Source: Nocardiopsis sp. CC223A
Lineage (GTDB): Bacteria > Actinomycetota > Actinomycetes > Streptosporangiales > Streptosporangiaceae
Direction: 5' to 3'
DNA length: 34,882 bases
NCBI RefSeq assembly: GCF_030766825.1
Contig: NZ_JASFDV010000074.1
Location: forward strand, 1-34,882
Each line of letters begins with the position of its first letter. The stretch's first letter is position 1. Below the pieces are notes generated by a model. That model was given only the letters and a program-made list of their open reading frames with translations, made no database searches and was not told the origin of the DNA. Positions 7,827 to 14,646 of this stretch are shown here, piece by piece. A program made the translations under genes and the position numbers.

Positions 7827-8924
7827 ATGCCCGCCGAGCTCACCTTTGTCGCACCGCGCCGCGCCAAGCCTCCCCGGCACCTGGCCGACCTCACCCCGCA
7901 GGAGCGGGCCCAGGTCGTCACCGACCTGGGGGAGAAGCCCTTCCGGGCCAAGCAGATCGCCAAGCACTACTTCGGCGGCCTGGAGTCGGACACCTCGGCC
8001 ATGACCGACCTGCCCGCCTCCTCCCGGGAGAAGCTGGGCGAGGCGCTGCTGCCCCGTCTGCTCACCCCGGTCAAGCACATCACCTGTGACAACGGGATGA
8101 CCCGCAAGACCCTGTGGAAGGCGTTCGACGGGGTGCTGTTCGAGTCCGTGCTGATGCGCTACCCGGACCGCGTCACCCTGTGCATCTCCTCACAGGCCGG
8201 CTGCGGTATGAACTGCCCGTTCTGCGCCACCGGGCAGGCGGGGCTCACCCGCAACCTGTCCACCGGCGAGATCGTGGAACAGGTGGTGTCCAGCGCCCGC
8301 GACCTGGCCCGCGGCCAGGTGGCCGGGGGGCCGGGGCGGATCAGCAACATCGTGTTCATGGGCATGGGCGAGCCCATGGCCAACTACAAGCGCGTCCTGG
8401 AGACGGTGCGCCGGATCACCGACCCGGTGCCCGACGGGCTGGGCATCTCCCAGCGCGGCGTCACCGTGTCCACGGTGGGCCTGGTCCCGGCGATCGACAA
8501 GCTCATCTCCGAGAAGATGCAGGTCCGCCTGGCGATCTCCCTGCACGCCCCGGACGACGAGCTGCGCGACGAGCTGGTGCCGATCAACACCCGCTGGAAG
8601 GTCGCCGAGGTGCTCGACGCCGCCTGGCGCTACGCGGGCACGACCGGCCGCCGGGTCTCCATCGAGTACGCGCTCATCAAGGACATCAACGACCAGGCCT
8701 GGCGGGCCGACCTGCTGGGCGAGCTGCTCAGGGGCCACCTGGTGCACGTCAACCTGATCCCGCTCAACCCCACCCCGGGGTCCAAGTGGACGGCGTCGCG
8801 CCCCGAGGACGAGCGCGAGTTCGTCCGGCGCCTACAGTCCCACGGCGTCTCGGTGACCGTCCGCGACACCCGCGGCCAGGAGATCGACGGGGCCTGCGGC
8901 CAGCTCGCGGCCGCGGAGAGCTGA
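7827..8924 (+). CDS. rlmN: Dual-specificity RNA methyltransferase RlmN (23S rRNA A2503 / tRNA A37, C2-methyl)
   Basis: This is a radical SAM enzyme of 365 residues. The [4Fe-4S] motif is C126-x3-C130-x2-C133 (CGMNCPFC) within SSQAGCGMNCPFCATGQAG. C119 just before it and C357 near the C-terminus (GQEIDGACGQLA) correspond to the two conserved cysteines used in the RlmN mechanism. MGMGEPMANY is the SAM-binding GEP segment. The family uses SAM to methylate carbon 2 of A2503 in 23S rRNA and A37 in some tRNAs. The ATG at 7827 gives the typical length and an N-terminal PPRHLADLTP accessory domain. The next gene starts seven bases after its stop, so the two are probably one transcript. Confidence 0.96.
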   Translation: MPAELTFVAPRRAKPPRHLADLTPQERAQVVTDLGEKPFRAKQIAKHYFGGLESDTSAMTDLPASSREKLGEALLPRLLTPVKHITCDNGMTRKTLWKAFDGVLFESVLMRYPDRVTLCISSQAGCGMNCPFCATGQAGLTRNLSTGEIVEQVVSSARDLARGQVAGGPGRISNIVFMGMGEPMANYKRVLETVRRITDPVPDGLGISQRGVTVSTVGLVPAIDKLISEKMQVRLAISLHAPDDELRDELVPINTRWKVAEVLDAAWRYAGTTGRRVSIEYALIKDINDQAWRADLLGELLRGHLVHVNLIPLNPTPGSKWTASRPEDEREFVRRLQSHGVSVTVRDTRGQEIDGACGQLAAAES

Positions 8925-8931
8925 CCCCGCG

Positions 8932-9402
8932 GTGATCGAGACCGGCCTGGCCTTCGTCATCGCCCTCGTGGCGGGACTGGTCCCGGTCCTCAACATCGAG
9001 GTCTACCTGCTGGGCGCCGTCGCCGTGAACGGCGACGGCGCCCTGGTGGCCATGGCGGTGGCCGCCGGCCTGGGCCAGACCCTGGGCAAGCTGCCCTACT
9101 ACTACGCGGGCAGGGGGTCGCTCTCCGCGCCCTGGCTGCGCAAGCGCACCGAGACCCCGGGCAAGTGGGCCGAGCGGGCCGCCCGCTGGCGGCGCAAGGC
9201 CGAGGAGCGCCCCGCCTGGGGGGTGGGCCTGCTGGCGCTCAGCTCGTTCGCGAGCATCCCGCCGTTCGTGGTGGTCTCGGTCCTGGCGGGCGTGGTGCGG
9301 ATGAACGTCGTGCTGTTCTCCGCGATCACCTTCGTGACCCGCACCGTCCGCTTCCTCATCATCGTCCTGGCCCCCGCCTGGGCGATGTCCTTCCTCACCT
9401 GA
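8932..9402 (+). CDS. Small membrane protein, VTT/YqaA-like
   Basis: This 156-residue protein begins at GTG seven bases after rlmN, using GGAGAG inside the end of rlmN as ribosome site. It has a hydrophobic N-terminal helix, a second segment ending in GLGQTLGKLPYYYAGRG, a basic cytosolic stretch (residues about 65-95, rich in Arg, Lys and Trp), and two further helices around SSFASIPPFVVVSVLAG and the C-terminus. The Gly-rich turn before a tyrosine-rich loop and the later FASIPPF re-entrant-like motif resemble the VTT (SNARE-associated/DedA/YqaA) superfamily, whose members act on lipids or transport. I would not go further than a membrane protein of that type. It is probably co-transcribed with rlmN and ends in a strong hairpin. 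Confidence 0.75.
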   Translation: MIETGLAFVIALVAGLVPVLNIEVYLLGAVAVNGDGALVAMAVAAGLGQTLGKLPYYYAGRGSLSAPWLRKRTETPGKWAERAARWRRKAEERPAWGVGLLALSSFASIPPFVVVSVLAGVVRMNVVLFSAITFVTRTVRFLIIVLAPAWAMSFLT

Positions 9403-9497
9403 GGGAGCCGCCGCCGACCGGTTCCGGCCCCCACCGCGGCGGGCGTCCCGGCGGCCGCACCGCTGCACGCCCACGGCCTGGCGGCGGGCCGACGCGG

Positions 9498-9533
9498 TGA
9501 GGCCCCCGGTGCCGGAGGGCACCGGGGGCCTCA
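9498..9533. terminator. Bidirectional hairpin terminator between convergent genes
   Basis: TGAGGCCCCCGGTGCC (9498-9513) pairs perfectly with GGCACCGGGGGCCTCA (9518-9533) around a GGAG loop, a 16-bp stem without mismatch. It lies between the ends of the small membrane protein gene and the ABC permease gene and can serve both. There is no T-tract, as is common in high-GC actinobacteria. Confidence 0.85.
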
Positions 9534-9553
9534 GGGGCGTATCCCGCCCGCCG

Positions 9554-11155
9554 TCAGCCGGTGACCAGGTCGCGGCGGCGGAAGCCCGCCAGGGCCAGGA
9601 CCAGGGCGACCGCGACCGCGGCGGAGGCGATCGCGACCGGTGCGGCCTCGAAGTCCTCCATCGGCGGCTGCGGCAGCATCCCGAACGCGCTGAGGTCCAG
9701 CGCCCGGTCGGGCATCCCCAGCAGGGCGCCGAGCATGGTGGCGAAGACGCTGTAGCCCAGCCACACCCACACCAGCGGCATCAGGCGCGGTGCCGCCCCG
9801 GCGAACAGCGCGGTGGCCGCGACGAACGCCAGTGCCGCCGGCAGCTGCGACAGCGCCGACTCCAGCATCGTGCCGATCCAGGAGGCGTCGTCCGTGGCGC
9901 TGAGCGCGCCGATGCCGATGCCGAGTCCGCCCAGGACGACGACGAGGGCCGTCGACAGGACGCCCACCGCCAGAGCGGCGCCGTACCAGCGGATCCGCCC
10001 CACCGCCGTGGCCAGGACGAGTTCGGCGCGGCCCGCCGACTCCTCGCCCCGGGCCCGCAGGACCGACAGGATGCCCTGGGCCGCCGCCGCCATGATCACG
10101 TAGCCCGACATGACGCCCAGGAAGCCCGCGGTGACGTCCTCGGTGGAGGCGTCGGCCAGGAGGGCGACGATATCGGGGTTGGACTCGACCATCCCCTCGA
10201 CCTCGGTGGCGAGTGTGCCGAAGGAGATCGCGAACAGGAAGGTCGCGACGCTCCAGGCGATGATCGACCCTCGCTGCTGGCGCAGGTACAGGGCGAAGAC
10301 ACCGTTGAGCAGCGGGCCCGCCGCGGCCGGGCCGGGCCGGGACGGGATCAGCCCCGCACCCAGGTCCCGGCGCCCCGCCAGGGCGTAGGCGGCGCCGAAC
10401 AGGGCCAGGACGACCGGCGGGTACAGGGCGAGCGGCCACCAGCGCGGGTCGTCGAACACCCGGGTCTGCTGCACCCAGGCGAACGGGGAGGCCCAGGAGG
10501 CGGGACCGCCCCCGCGCTCGGCCAGGTCGCCGACCACCCGGGCCGTGAAGAGCACGCCGACGGCGAGGAAGGCCGTTCCGGAGGCGGCCCGCCCGTGCTC
10601 GGTCAGCTGGGCGCACACCGCGGTGACGGCGCCGAAGGTGAGGCCGGCCAGCCCCAGGCCCAGCCCGTAGGCCAGGGAGTCGGCGGCGTCCAGGCCGTAG
10701 CCGGCCATGATCGCCCCGGTCAGCCCGCCGATGACCAGGTTCAGCAGGGCGACGGTGACCAGCGCCGCCGTCATCTGGGCGCCGCTGCCCAGGACGGCCG
10801 CCCGCAGCAGTTCGGCGCGGCCGCTCTCCTCCTCGGCCCGGGTGTGCCGGACCACGTGGAGGATGCTCATGATCGCCGTGGCGATGAGCAGGCTCATGGT
10901 CAGCTCGTTGACCACCATGGCGCCGAGCGTGTAGTCGTCCAGCCCGTACCCCGGGCCGCCGAAGAGGATGCCGGTGGGCGTGTCCATCAGCGCGGCCCGG
11001 GCCTGGCGCTGGGCGTCGGTCGAGAACGTCTCGTCCAGGGTGGGGACGGTGATCGCGACCGTGCCGACCAGCGAGACCGTCCATACCGACATCCGGATGC
11101 GGTCGCGGCGCAGGATGAACCGGGTCAGGGTCCCGGTTCCGGTGAGGGCGCTCAC
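9554..11155 (-). CDS. ABC-2 type efflux permease (COG3559-like polyketide antibiotic exporter)
   Basis: The product is 533 residues with about twelve hydrophobic segments, i.e. two six-helix halves fused, the architecture of actinobacterial putative exporters of polyketide antibiotics. It opens with TGTLTRFILRRDRIRMSVWT, the usual short amphipathic lead-in, then a large outer loop (DETFSTDAQRQAR) typical of the group. It starts at a GTG that overlaps the stop codon of the ATPase gene by four bases (GTGA), so translation is coupled. With the ATPase it should form a drug or lipid efflux pump in the cytoplasmic membrane; the substrate is unknown. The TetR-family gene at the head of the operon is its probable regulator. 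Confidence 0.92.
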   Translation of the reverse strand: MSALTGTGTLTRFILRRDRIRMSVWTVSLVGTVAITVPTLDETFSTDAQRQARAALMDTPTGILFGGPGYGLDDYTLGAMVVNELTMSLLIATAIMSILHVVRHTRAEEESGRAELLRAAVLGSGAQMTAALVTVALLNLVIGGLTGAIMAGYGLDAADSLAYGLGLGLAGLTFGAVTAVCAQLTEHGRAASGTAFLAVGVLFTARVVGDLAERGGGPASWASPFAWVQQTRVFDDPRWWPLALYPPVVLALFGAAYALAGRRDLGAGLIPSRPGPAAAGPLLNGVFALYLRQQRGSIIAWSVATFLFAISFGTLATEVEGMVESNPDIVALLADASTEDVTAGFLGVMSGYVIMAAAAQGILSVLRARGEESAGRAELVLATAVGRIRWYGAALAVGVLSTALVVVLGGLGIGIGALSATDDASWIGTMLESALSQLPAALAFVAATALFAGAAPRLMPLVWVWLGYSVFATMLGALLGMPDRALDLSAFGMLPQPPMEDFEAAPVAIASAAVAVALVLALAGFRRRDLVTG

Positions 11156-12075
11156 GACGCGCCCCCCTTGTCGCCGTTGAGGGCGGCCAGCTCGTCGCCG
11201 TAGTGGCGCAGGAACAGCTCCTCCAGGGAGGGCGGGTTGCTCACGAGGGAGCGGACCCCCAGGTCGGCCACCGCGCGCATGACGGTGTCGAGGTGGTCGT
11301 TGTCCACGTCCATGGAGATCCGGTCGCCGTCGATCTCCGCGTTGTGCACCCCGGCCAGTGCGGCCAGCGGCCCGGGGTCCGCGCTGACGGTCGCGCGGAC
11401 GGACGACCGGGTCAGGTGGCGCAGGTCCTCCAGGGTCCCCGACTCCACGGTCTTCCCCTGACGGATGATGGTGACGGTGTCGCAGAGCTTCTCCACCTCG
11501 GACAGGATGTGGCTGGACAGCAGCACCGTGCGCCCCTGCTCCTTGGCCTCCAGCACGCACCCGGTGAACACCGCCTCCATGAGCGGGTCCAGCCCCGAGG
11601 TCGGCTCGTCCAGGATGAGCAGTTCGGCGTCGGAGGCGAGGGCGGCGACCAGGGCGACCTTCTGCCGGTTGCCCTTGGAGTAGGTCCGCGCCTTCTTGGT
11701 GGGGTCCAGCTCGAACCGGGACAGCAGCTCCTGCTTGCGTGCCTTGTGCAGACCTCCGCGCAGCCGCCCGAGCAGGTCGATGGCCTGGCCGCCGGTCAGG
11801 TTGGGCCACAGGGTGACGTCGCCGGGGACGTAGGCCAGCCGCCGGTGCAGGGGGACGGCGTCCTTCCAGGGGTCGCCGCCCAGCAGGGCGACGGTGCCGG
11901 CGTCGGCCCTGAGCAGGCCGAGCAGGACGCGGATGGTCGTGGACTTGCCGGAGCCGTTGGGTCCGAGGAACCCGGCGACCTGGCCGGCCTCCACGGTGAG
12001 GTCCAGGCCGTCGAGGGCCTGGAACCGGCCGAAGTACTTGTCGACGCCGCGCGCGTCGATGACGGGTGATGACAT
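11152..12075 (-). CDS. ABC transporter ATP-binding protein (DrrA-type efflux)
   Basis: This is a 307-residue nucleotide-binding subunit. Walker A is GPNGSGKST at 38-46. The signature region is YSKGNRQKV in place of LSGGQ, a variant usual in this exporter subgroup. Walker B with its D-loop is LLILDEPTSGLDP, and LLSSHILSE supplies the switch histidine. A C-terminal extension of about 90 residues (from roughly 220) is typical of DrrA-like antibiotic exporters. It powers the permease encoded immediately downstream with a four-base overlap. It follows the TetR gene by 55 bp. The ATG has a recognisable AGAGAAGAG-type ribosome site upstream. Confidence 0.95.
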   Translation of the reverse strand: MSSPVIDARGVDKYFGRFQALDGLDLTVEAGQVAGFLGPNGSGKSTTIRVLLGLLRADAGTVALLGGDPWKDAVPLHRRLAYVPGDVTLWPNLTGGQAIDLLGRLRGGLHKARKQELLSRFELDPTKKARTYSKGNRQKVALVAALASDAELLILDEPTSGLDPLMEAVFTGCVLEAKEQGRTVLLSSHILSEVEKLCDTVTIIRQGKTVESGTLEDLRHLTRSSVRATVSADPGPLAALAGVHNAEIDGDRISMDVDNDHLDTVMRAVADLGVRSLVSNPPSLEELFLRHYGDELAALNGDKGGAS

Positions 12076-12130
12076 GGCGGGTGGTCTCTTCTCTCTTCCG
12101 ATGGGGGGATGCCCGGAGGCCCCGGGTACG

Positions 12131-12781
12131 TCAGCGGGTGCCCGCAGGCGGGTCGCCGACGTACAGCAGGTAGGCGTCGAGCATCTGCCGGTCGGTGTAG
12201 AGACCTTCGGTGTAGAGCTCCAGTAGCGGGAGCATGTGCTCCTCCATCCATTCCCGCAGGAACAGTGGGAAGTCGATGTCGTCGGGGTCGGGCCGCATGG
12301 ACAGCGCGACGAGGAGGGAGCCCATGGAGCTCTCGGCCAGCCACCGGGCGCGTTTGCCCGGGTCGCGGCTGGGCCGGATCCTCCCGGCCGCCTCGCCCGC
12401 GGCGAGGTAGTCCCGGATGTCCGCGACCATGCGCTCGTACAGGGCCAGGCCGACGGAGCCGCCCTCTTGGAAGGAGCGCACCGCGTAGGCCAGCAGGGGG
12501 GCGAACTCCTCGATGTGCGCCACGTGCTGGAGGGACACCGCGGGGTCCGCGGTCACCGACTCCTTCTTGACCCTGTGCACGATCTCGAAGACGTGGTCGT
12601 CGCAGGCCTTGCGCAATCCGTCCTTGGACCCGAAGTGGTGCATGACCAGGCCGGGGGAGACCCCCGCCTTCTCGGCGATGGCCCGGATCGTCACCTTGAA
12701 GCCGTGCCGCCCGAAGTGCTCGATGGCGGCGTCGCGGATGCGGGCGCGCGCGGTGAGGTCGGAGGCATCGGCTGAACTCAT
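12131..12781 (-). CDS. TetR-family repressor of the downstream efflux operon
   Basis: The ATG at 12781 gives 216 residues. The N-terminal helix-turn-helix is clear: RIRDAAIEHFGRHGF, then TIRAIAEKAGVSPGLVMHHFGSKDGL, with VSPGLVMHHF as the recognition helix. The remainder is a helical ligand-binding and dimer domain with no family-specific signature I know. It is the first gene of a TetR-ATPase-permease operon, the standard arrangement for drug-sensing efflux control, so a substrate of the pump is the probable inducer. Its own start codon lies about seven bases after the -10, with a near-perfect palindrome across the promoter, which suggests a leaderless, autoregulated mRNA. Reading frames starting further upstream cross the promoter and are not credible. 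Confidence 0.93.
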   Translation of the reverse strand: MSSADASDLTARARIRDAAIEHFGRHGFKVTIRAIAEKAGVSPGLVMHHFGSKDGLRKACDDHVFEIVHRVKKESVTADPAVSLQHVAHIEEFAPLLAYAVRSFQEGGSVGLALYERMVADIRDYLAAGEAAGRIRPSRDPGKRARWLAESSMGSLLVALSMRPDPDDIDFPLFLREWMEEHMLPLLELYTEGLYTDRQMLDAYLLYVGDPPAGTR

Positions 12782-12818
12782 GTTCAATAGGCTAAACACG
12801 TGTTCAGCCTGCTGGCAA
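12773..12818 (-). promoter_or_regulatory. Leaderless promoter and TetR operator
   Basis: Read on the minus strand: -35 TTGCCA (12813-12818), 18-bp spacer, -10 TAGCCT (12789-12794), seven bases, then the ATG at 12781. The palindrome GCTAAACACGTGTTCAGC (12791-12808) has nine-base arms with one mismatch and covers the spacer and -10. A second inverted repeat, TGAAC-TCAT-GTTCA (12773-12786), overlaps the start codon. The position is ideal for autorepression by the TetR protein. Confidence 0.7.
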
Positions 12819-12864
12819 GGGGGTGGCCGTACACTCGTGCCACCCGCGTCGATGAGGAGTCTCA

Positions 12865-13026
12865 ATGAAGTCGTCGAGCCGCCCGCGGGACCGGTGGGGC
12901 GAGGGTGGACACCCCGTCGTCATCGCCGCGAACAGCGGCCATTGCGCGGACCTGGATCAGCGGCCGCAGTGCCCTGGCGGGTCGGGCGGCCGCTCCTCGG
13001 GAGCCGCGCAGGACGAGAACCGATAA
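12865..13026 (+). CDS. Possible small protein of 53 residues, divergent from tetR
   Basis: An ATG at 12865 has GAGGAG five bases upstream and opens a 53-codon frame ending in TAA. TACACT at 12830-12835 could be a -10. A small GGCCC-TTCC-GGGCC hairpin (13036-13049) follows ten bases after the stop. The predicted product starts MKSSSRPRDRWGEGGHP and contains only two cysteines and no membrane segment. I recognise no family, and codon bias at this length is not decisive. It may instead be the untranslated leader of the hydrolase gene. Confidence 0.3.
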   Translation: MKSSSRPRDRWGEGGHPVVIAANSGHCADLDQRPQCPGGSGGRSSGAAQDENR

Positions 13027-13073
13027 GCCAAACCCGGCCCTTCCGGGCCACTGACCGACTTACGGAGGATCCG

Positions 13074-13877
13074 ATGGTGCAGGTCGCGGTCGCCCAGTTC
13101 GCCCCCGCCCGGGACAAGGCGGAGAACCTGCGCTCGGTCGCGCGGCTGACCGCGCGGGCCGCCGCACTGGGGGCGCGGGTGGTGCTGCTGCCCGAGTACA
13201 CGATGTTCACCGCGTCCCGCACCGACGACCGCTACGTCGAGGCGGCCGAGCCCCTGGACGGGCCGTTCGTCGCGGCCGCCGCCGACACCGCCCGCCGCGA
13301 GGGCGTCCACCTGGTGCTGGGCGTCAACGAGGAGACCGCCGGGGGTACGCACTTCTCCAACACGCTGGTGGTGTTGTCCCCGGCGGGCGAACGGGTCGCT
13401 CTCTACCGCAAGATCCACCTGTACGACGCGTTCGGCGTCAAGGAGTCCGATGTGGTGGCGCCCGGGCCCGTCGAGGAGCCGGAGACCTTCGCCGTCGAGG
13501 GGGTGACCTTCGGGTTGCAGACCTGCTATGACCTGCGCTTCCCCGAGGTGACCCGGCGGCTCGCGGACGCCGGGGCGCACGTGGTGCTGCTGGCCGCGCA
13601 GTGGGTGCCCGGTCCGCTCAAGGAGGAGCACTGGCGGACCCTGGCGCGCGCCCGCGCGGTGGAGAACACCGTGTACGTCGCCGCCGCCGGGCAGTCCGCC
13701 CCCACGGGGGCGGGCAACAGCATGGTGATCGACCCGATGGGGACGCCGATCGCGGCGCTGGGGGAGCAGGCGTTCGAGGTGGCCGTTGCCGAGGTTTCGG
13801 CCTCACGGGTGGACGAGGTCCGTACGACCAACCCCGCGCTGGCGATGCGCCGCTTTGTGGTGATACCCCGCGACTGA
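13074..13877 (+). CDS. Carbon-nitrogen hydrolase (nitrilase superfamily, omega-amidase/Nit-like)
   Basis: This 267-residue enzyme carries the full catalytic triad: E41 in LLPEYT, K113 in YRKIHLYD, and C151 in QTCYDLRFPE. The length and the YRKIHLYDAFG context fit the Nit/omega-amidase branch, which hydrolyses amides such as alpha-ketoglutaramate, deaminated glutathione or related small amides, rather than true nitrilases. The exact substrate cannot be fixed from sequence. The ATG at 13074 is preceded by GGAGG. The nearby catabolic genes (mmsA and two aminotransferases) are compatible with a role in amine or amide breakdown, and beta-ureidopropionase activity would fit a beta-alanine route, but they lie on other transcripts. 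Confidence 0.9.
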   Translation: MVQVAVAQFAPARDKAENLRSVARLTARAAALGARVVLLPEYTMFTASRTDDRYVEAAEPLDGPFVAAAADTARREGVHLVLGVNEETAGGTHFSNTLVVLSPAGERVALYRKIHLYDAFGVKESDVVAPGPVEEPETFAVEGVTFGLQTCYDLRFPEVTRRLADAGAHVVLLAAQWVPGPLKEEHWRTLARARAVENTVYVAAAGQSAPTGAGNSMVIDPMGTPIAALGEQAFEVAVAEVSASRVDEVRTTNPALAMRRFVVIPRD

Positions 13878-14106
13878 TTCGGTGCCATCGAGGGTGGACC
13901 GCCTCCCGGGTGTCCGACAAATCCGCTGATTGCGCAGGTTTCAGTCGGGGTCTTCCCAGGGTTGATTACTTAGAGCTATGATCTACCTGCACGGAGTGAT
14001 TTAGATGGGGACGGACCCTTCCGGGTGCCGAGTGCCTCTGATTGAATAAAGAGCCGGTAACTATCGGCCCGCCAGACTGTCCTAAACCACGGGGGGAGCA
14101 GGGACA

Positions 14107-14370
14107 TTGCGCGGAACGAGCACGATGTGCGCATCGGATGCGGGAGCGGACGCCATATCCGACGGATACGTGTACGACCCGGAATCGCTGAGCGCGGAGC
14201 AGTGCACGGGGGATGCCTGCGCCGTCTGCCACACGCGATGGCCCCGGCCGCGGATCGCCCTGGGCGTCCTGCCGGACGGGGTGTCGGTGTTCGGTTGCGG
14301 TGACTGCGCGGCGCTCGTCGGCGCCGGAGCGCCGGTCGCCGCCGACACCCGGGTGTTCGCCGCCCGCTGA
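14107..14370 (+). CDS. Cys-rich mini-protein with zinc-ribbon-like CxxC pairs
   Basis: The product has 87 residues from a TTG start, chosen because GGGGGGAG lies eight bases upstream; an ATG six codons in (14125) is too far from that site. C38-x2-C41 and C64-x2-C67 frame a short hydrophobic stretch (RIALGVLPDGVSVFG), the layout of a zinc ribbon, with a further C33 and C8. No family name comes to mind. The 229-bp gap upstream (13878-14106) is distinctly AT-richer than its surroundings around 13960-14080, consistent with its own promoter. A perfect 13-bp hairpin follows the stop, which supports a real, independently transcribed gene. A small DNA-, RNA- or metal-binding protein is a reasonable guess. 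Confidence 0.65.
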   Translation: MRGTSTMCASDAGADAISDGYVYDPESLSAEQCTGDACAVCHTRWPRPRIALGVLPDGVSVFGCGDCAALVGAGAPVAADTRVFAAR

Positions 14371-14383
14371 GGAGAACACGGTC

Positions 14384-14422
14384 GCGCTCCGGGTCCAAGG
14401 GGGAGAGAAGGACCCGGAGCGC
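14384..14422 (+). terminator. Hairpin terminator after the Cys-rich gene
   Basis: GCGCTCCGGGTCC (14384-14396) and GGACCCGGAGCGC (14410-14422) are perfect 13-base inverted arms around a 13-base loop, starting 14 bases after the stop codon. There is no T-tract. The stretch from 14423 to 14588 shows no gene I would defend. Confidence 0.8.
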
Positions 14423-14588
14423 TCCCGCCGGCGCACCCGCTTCCATGGGGAGGAGGGGAAGTTGAGCGCGCCTTTCCCGGAATGGTCCCGTGATCAGGCC
14501 GTCGGCCACGCCCCGTGAGGGGCGGGCGACATCCACGATACTCCGAGTCGCGCGCCGCGACCGTCGGTGAGACGCATCCGTCCGGTAT

Positions 14589-14614
14589 TTCCCGGAACTG
14601 CGAACAGTCGGGAA
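14589..14614 (-). terminator. Hairpin terminator after mmsA
   Basis: TTCCCG (14589-14594) with CGGGAA (14609-14614), and inside it ACTG (14597-14600) with CAGT (14605-14608) around CGAA, form a ten-base-pair stem with a two-base bulge. It lies 33 bp past the mmsA stop on that strand. Confidence 0.6.
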
Positions 14615-14646
14615 TGCCCGTTGTCATCCGTGGGCCGGGGACCCGC

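Noticed and set aside
14414..14427. CebR-like GGAGCGCTCC core
   Set aside because: It matches the CebR box at only about 11 of 14 positions, and most of it is the right arm of the hairpin terminator after the Cys-rich gene.
14463..14519. Short TTG frame of 18 codons after GGAGGAGGGG
   Set aside because: Too short to judge, no conserved feature, and located between two terminator hairpins.
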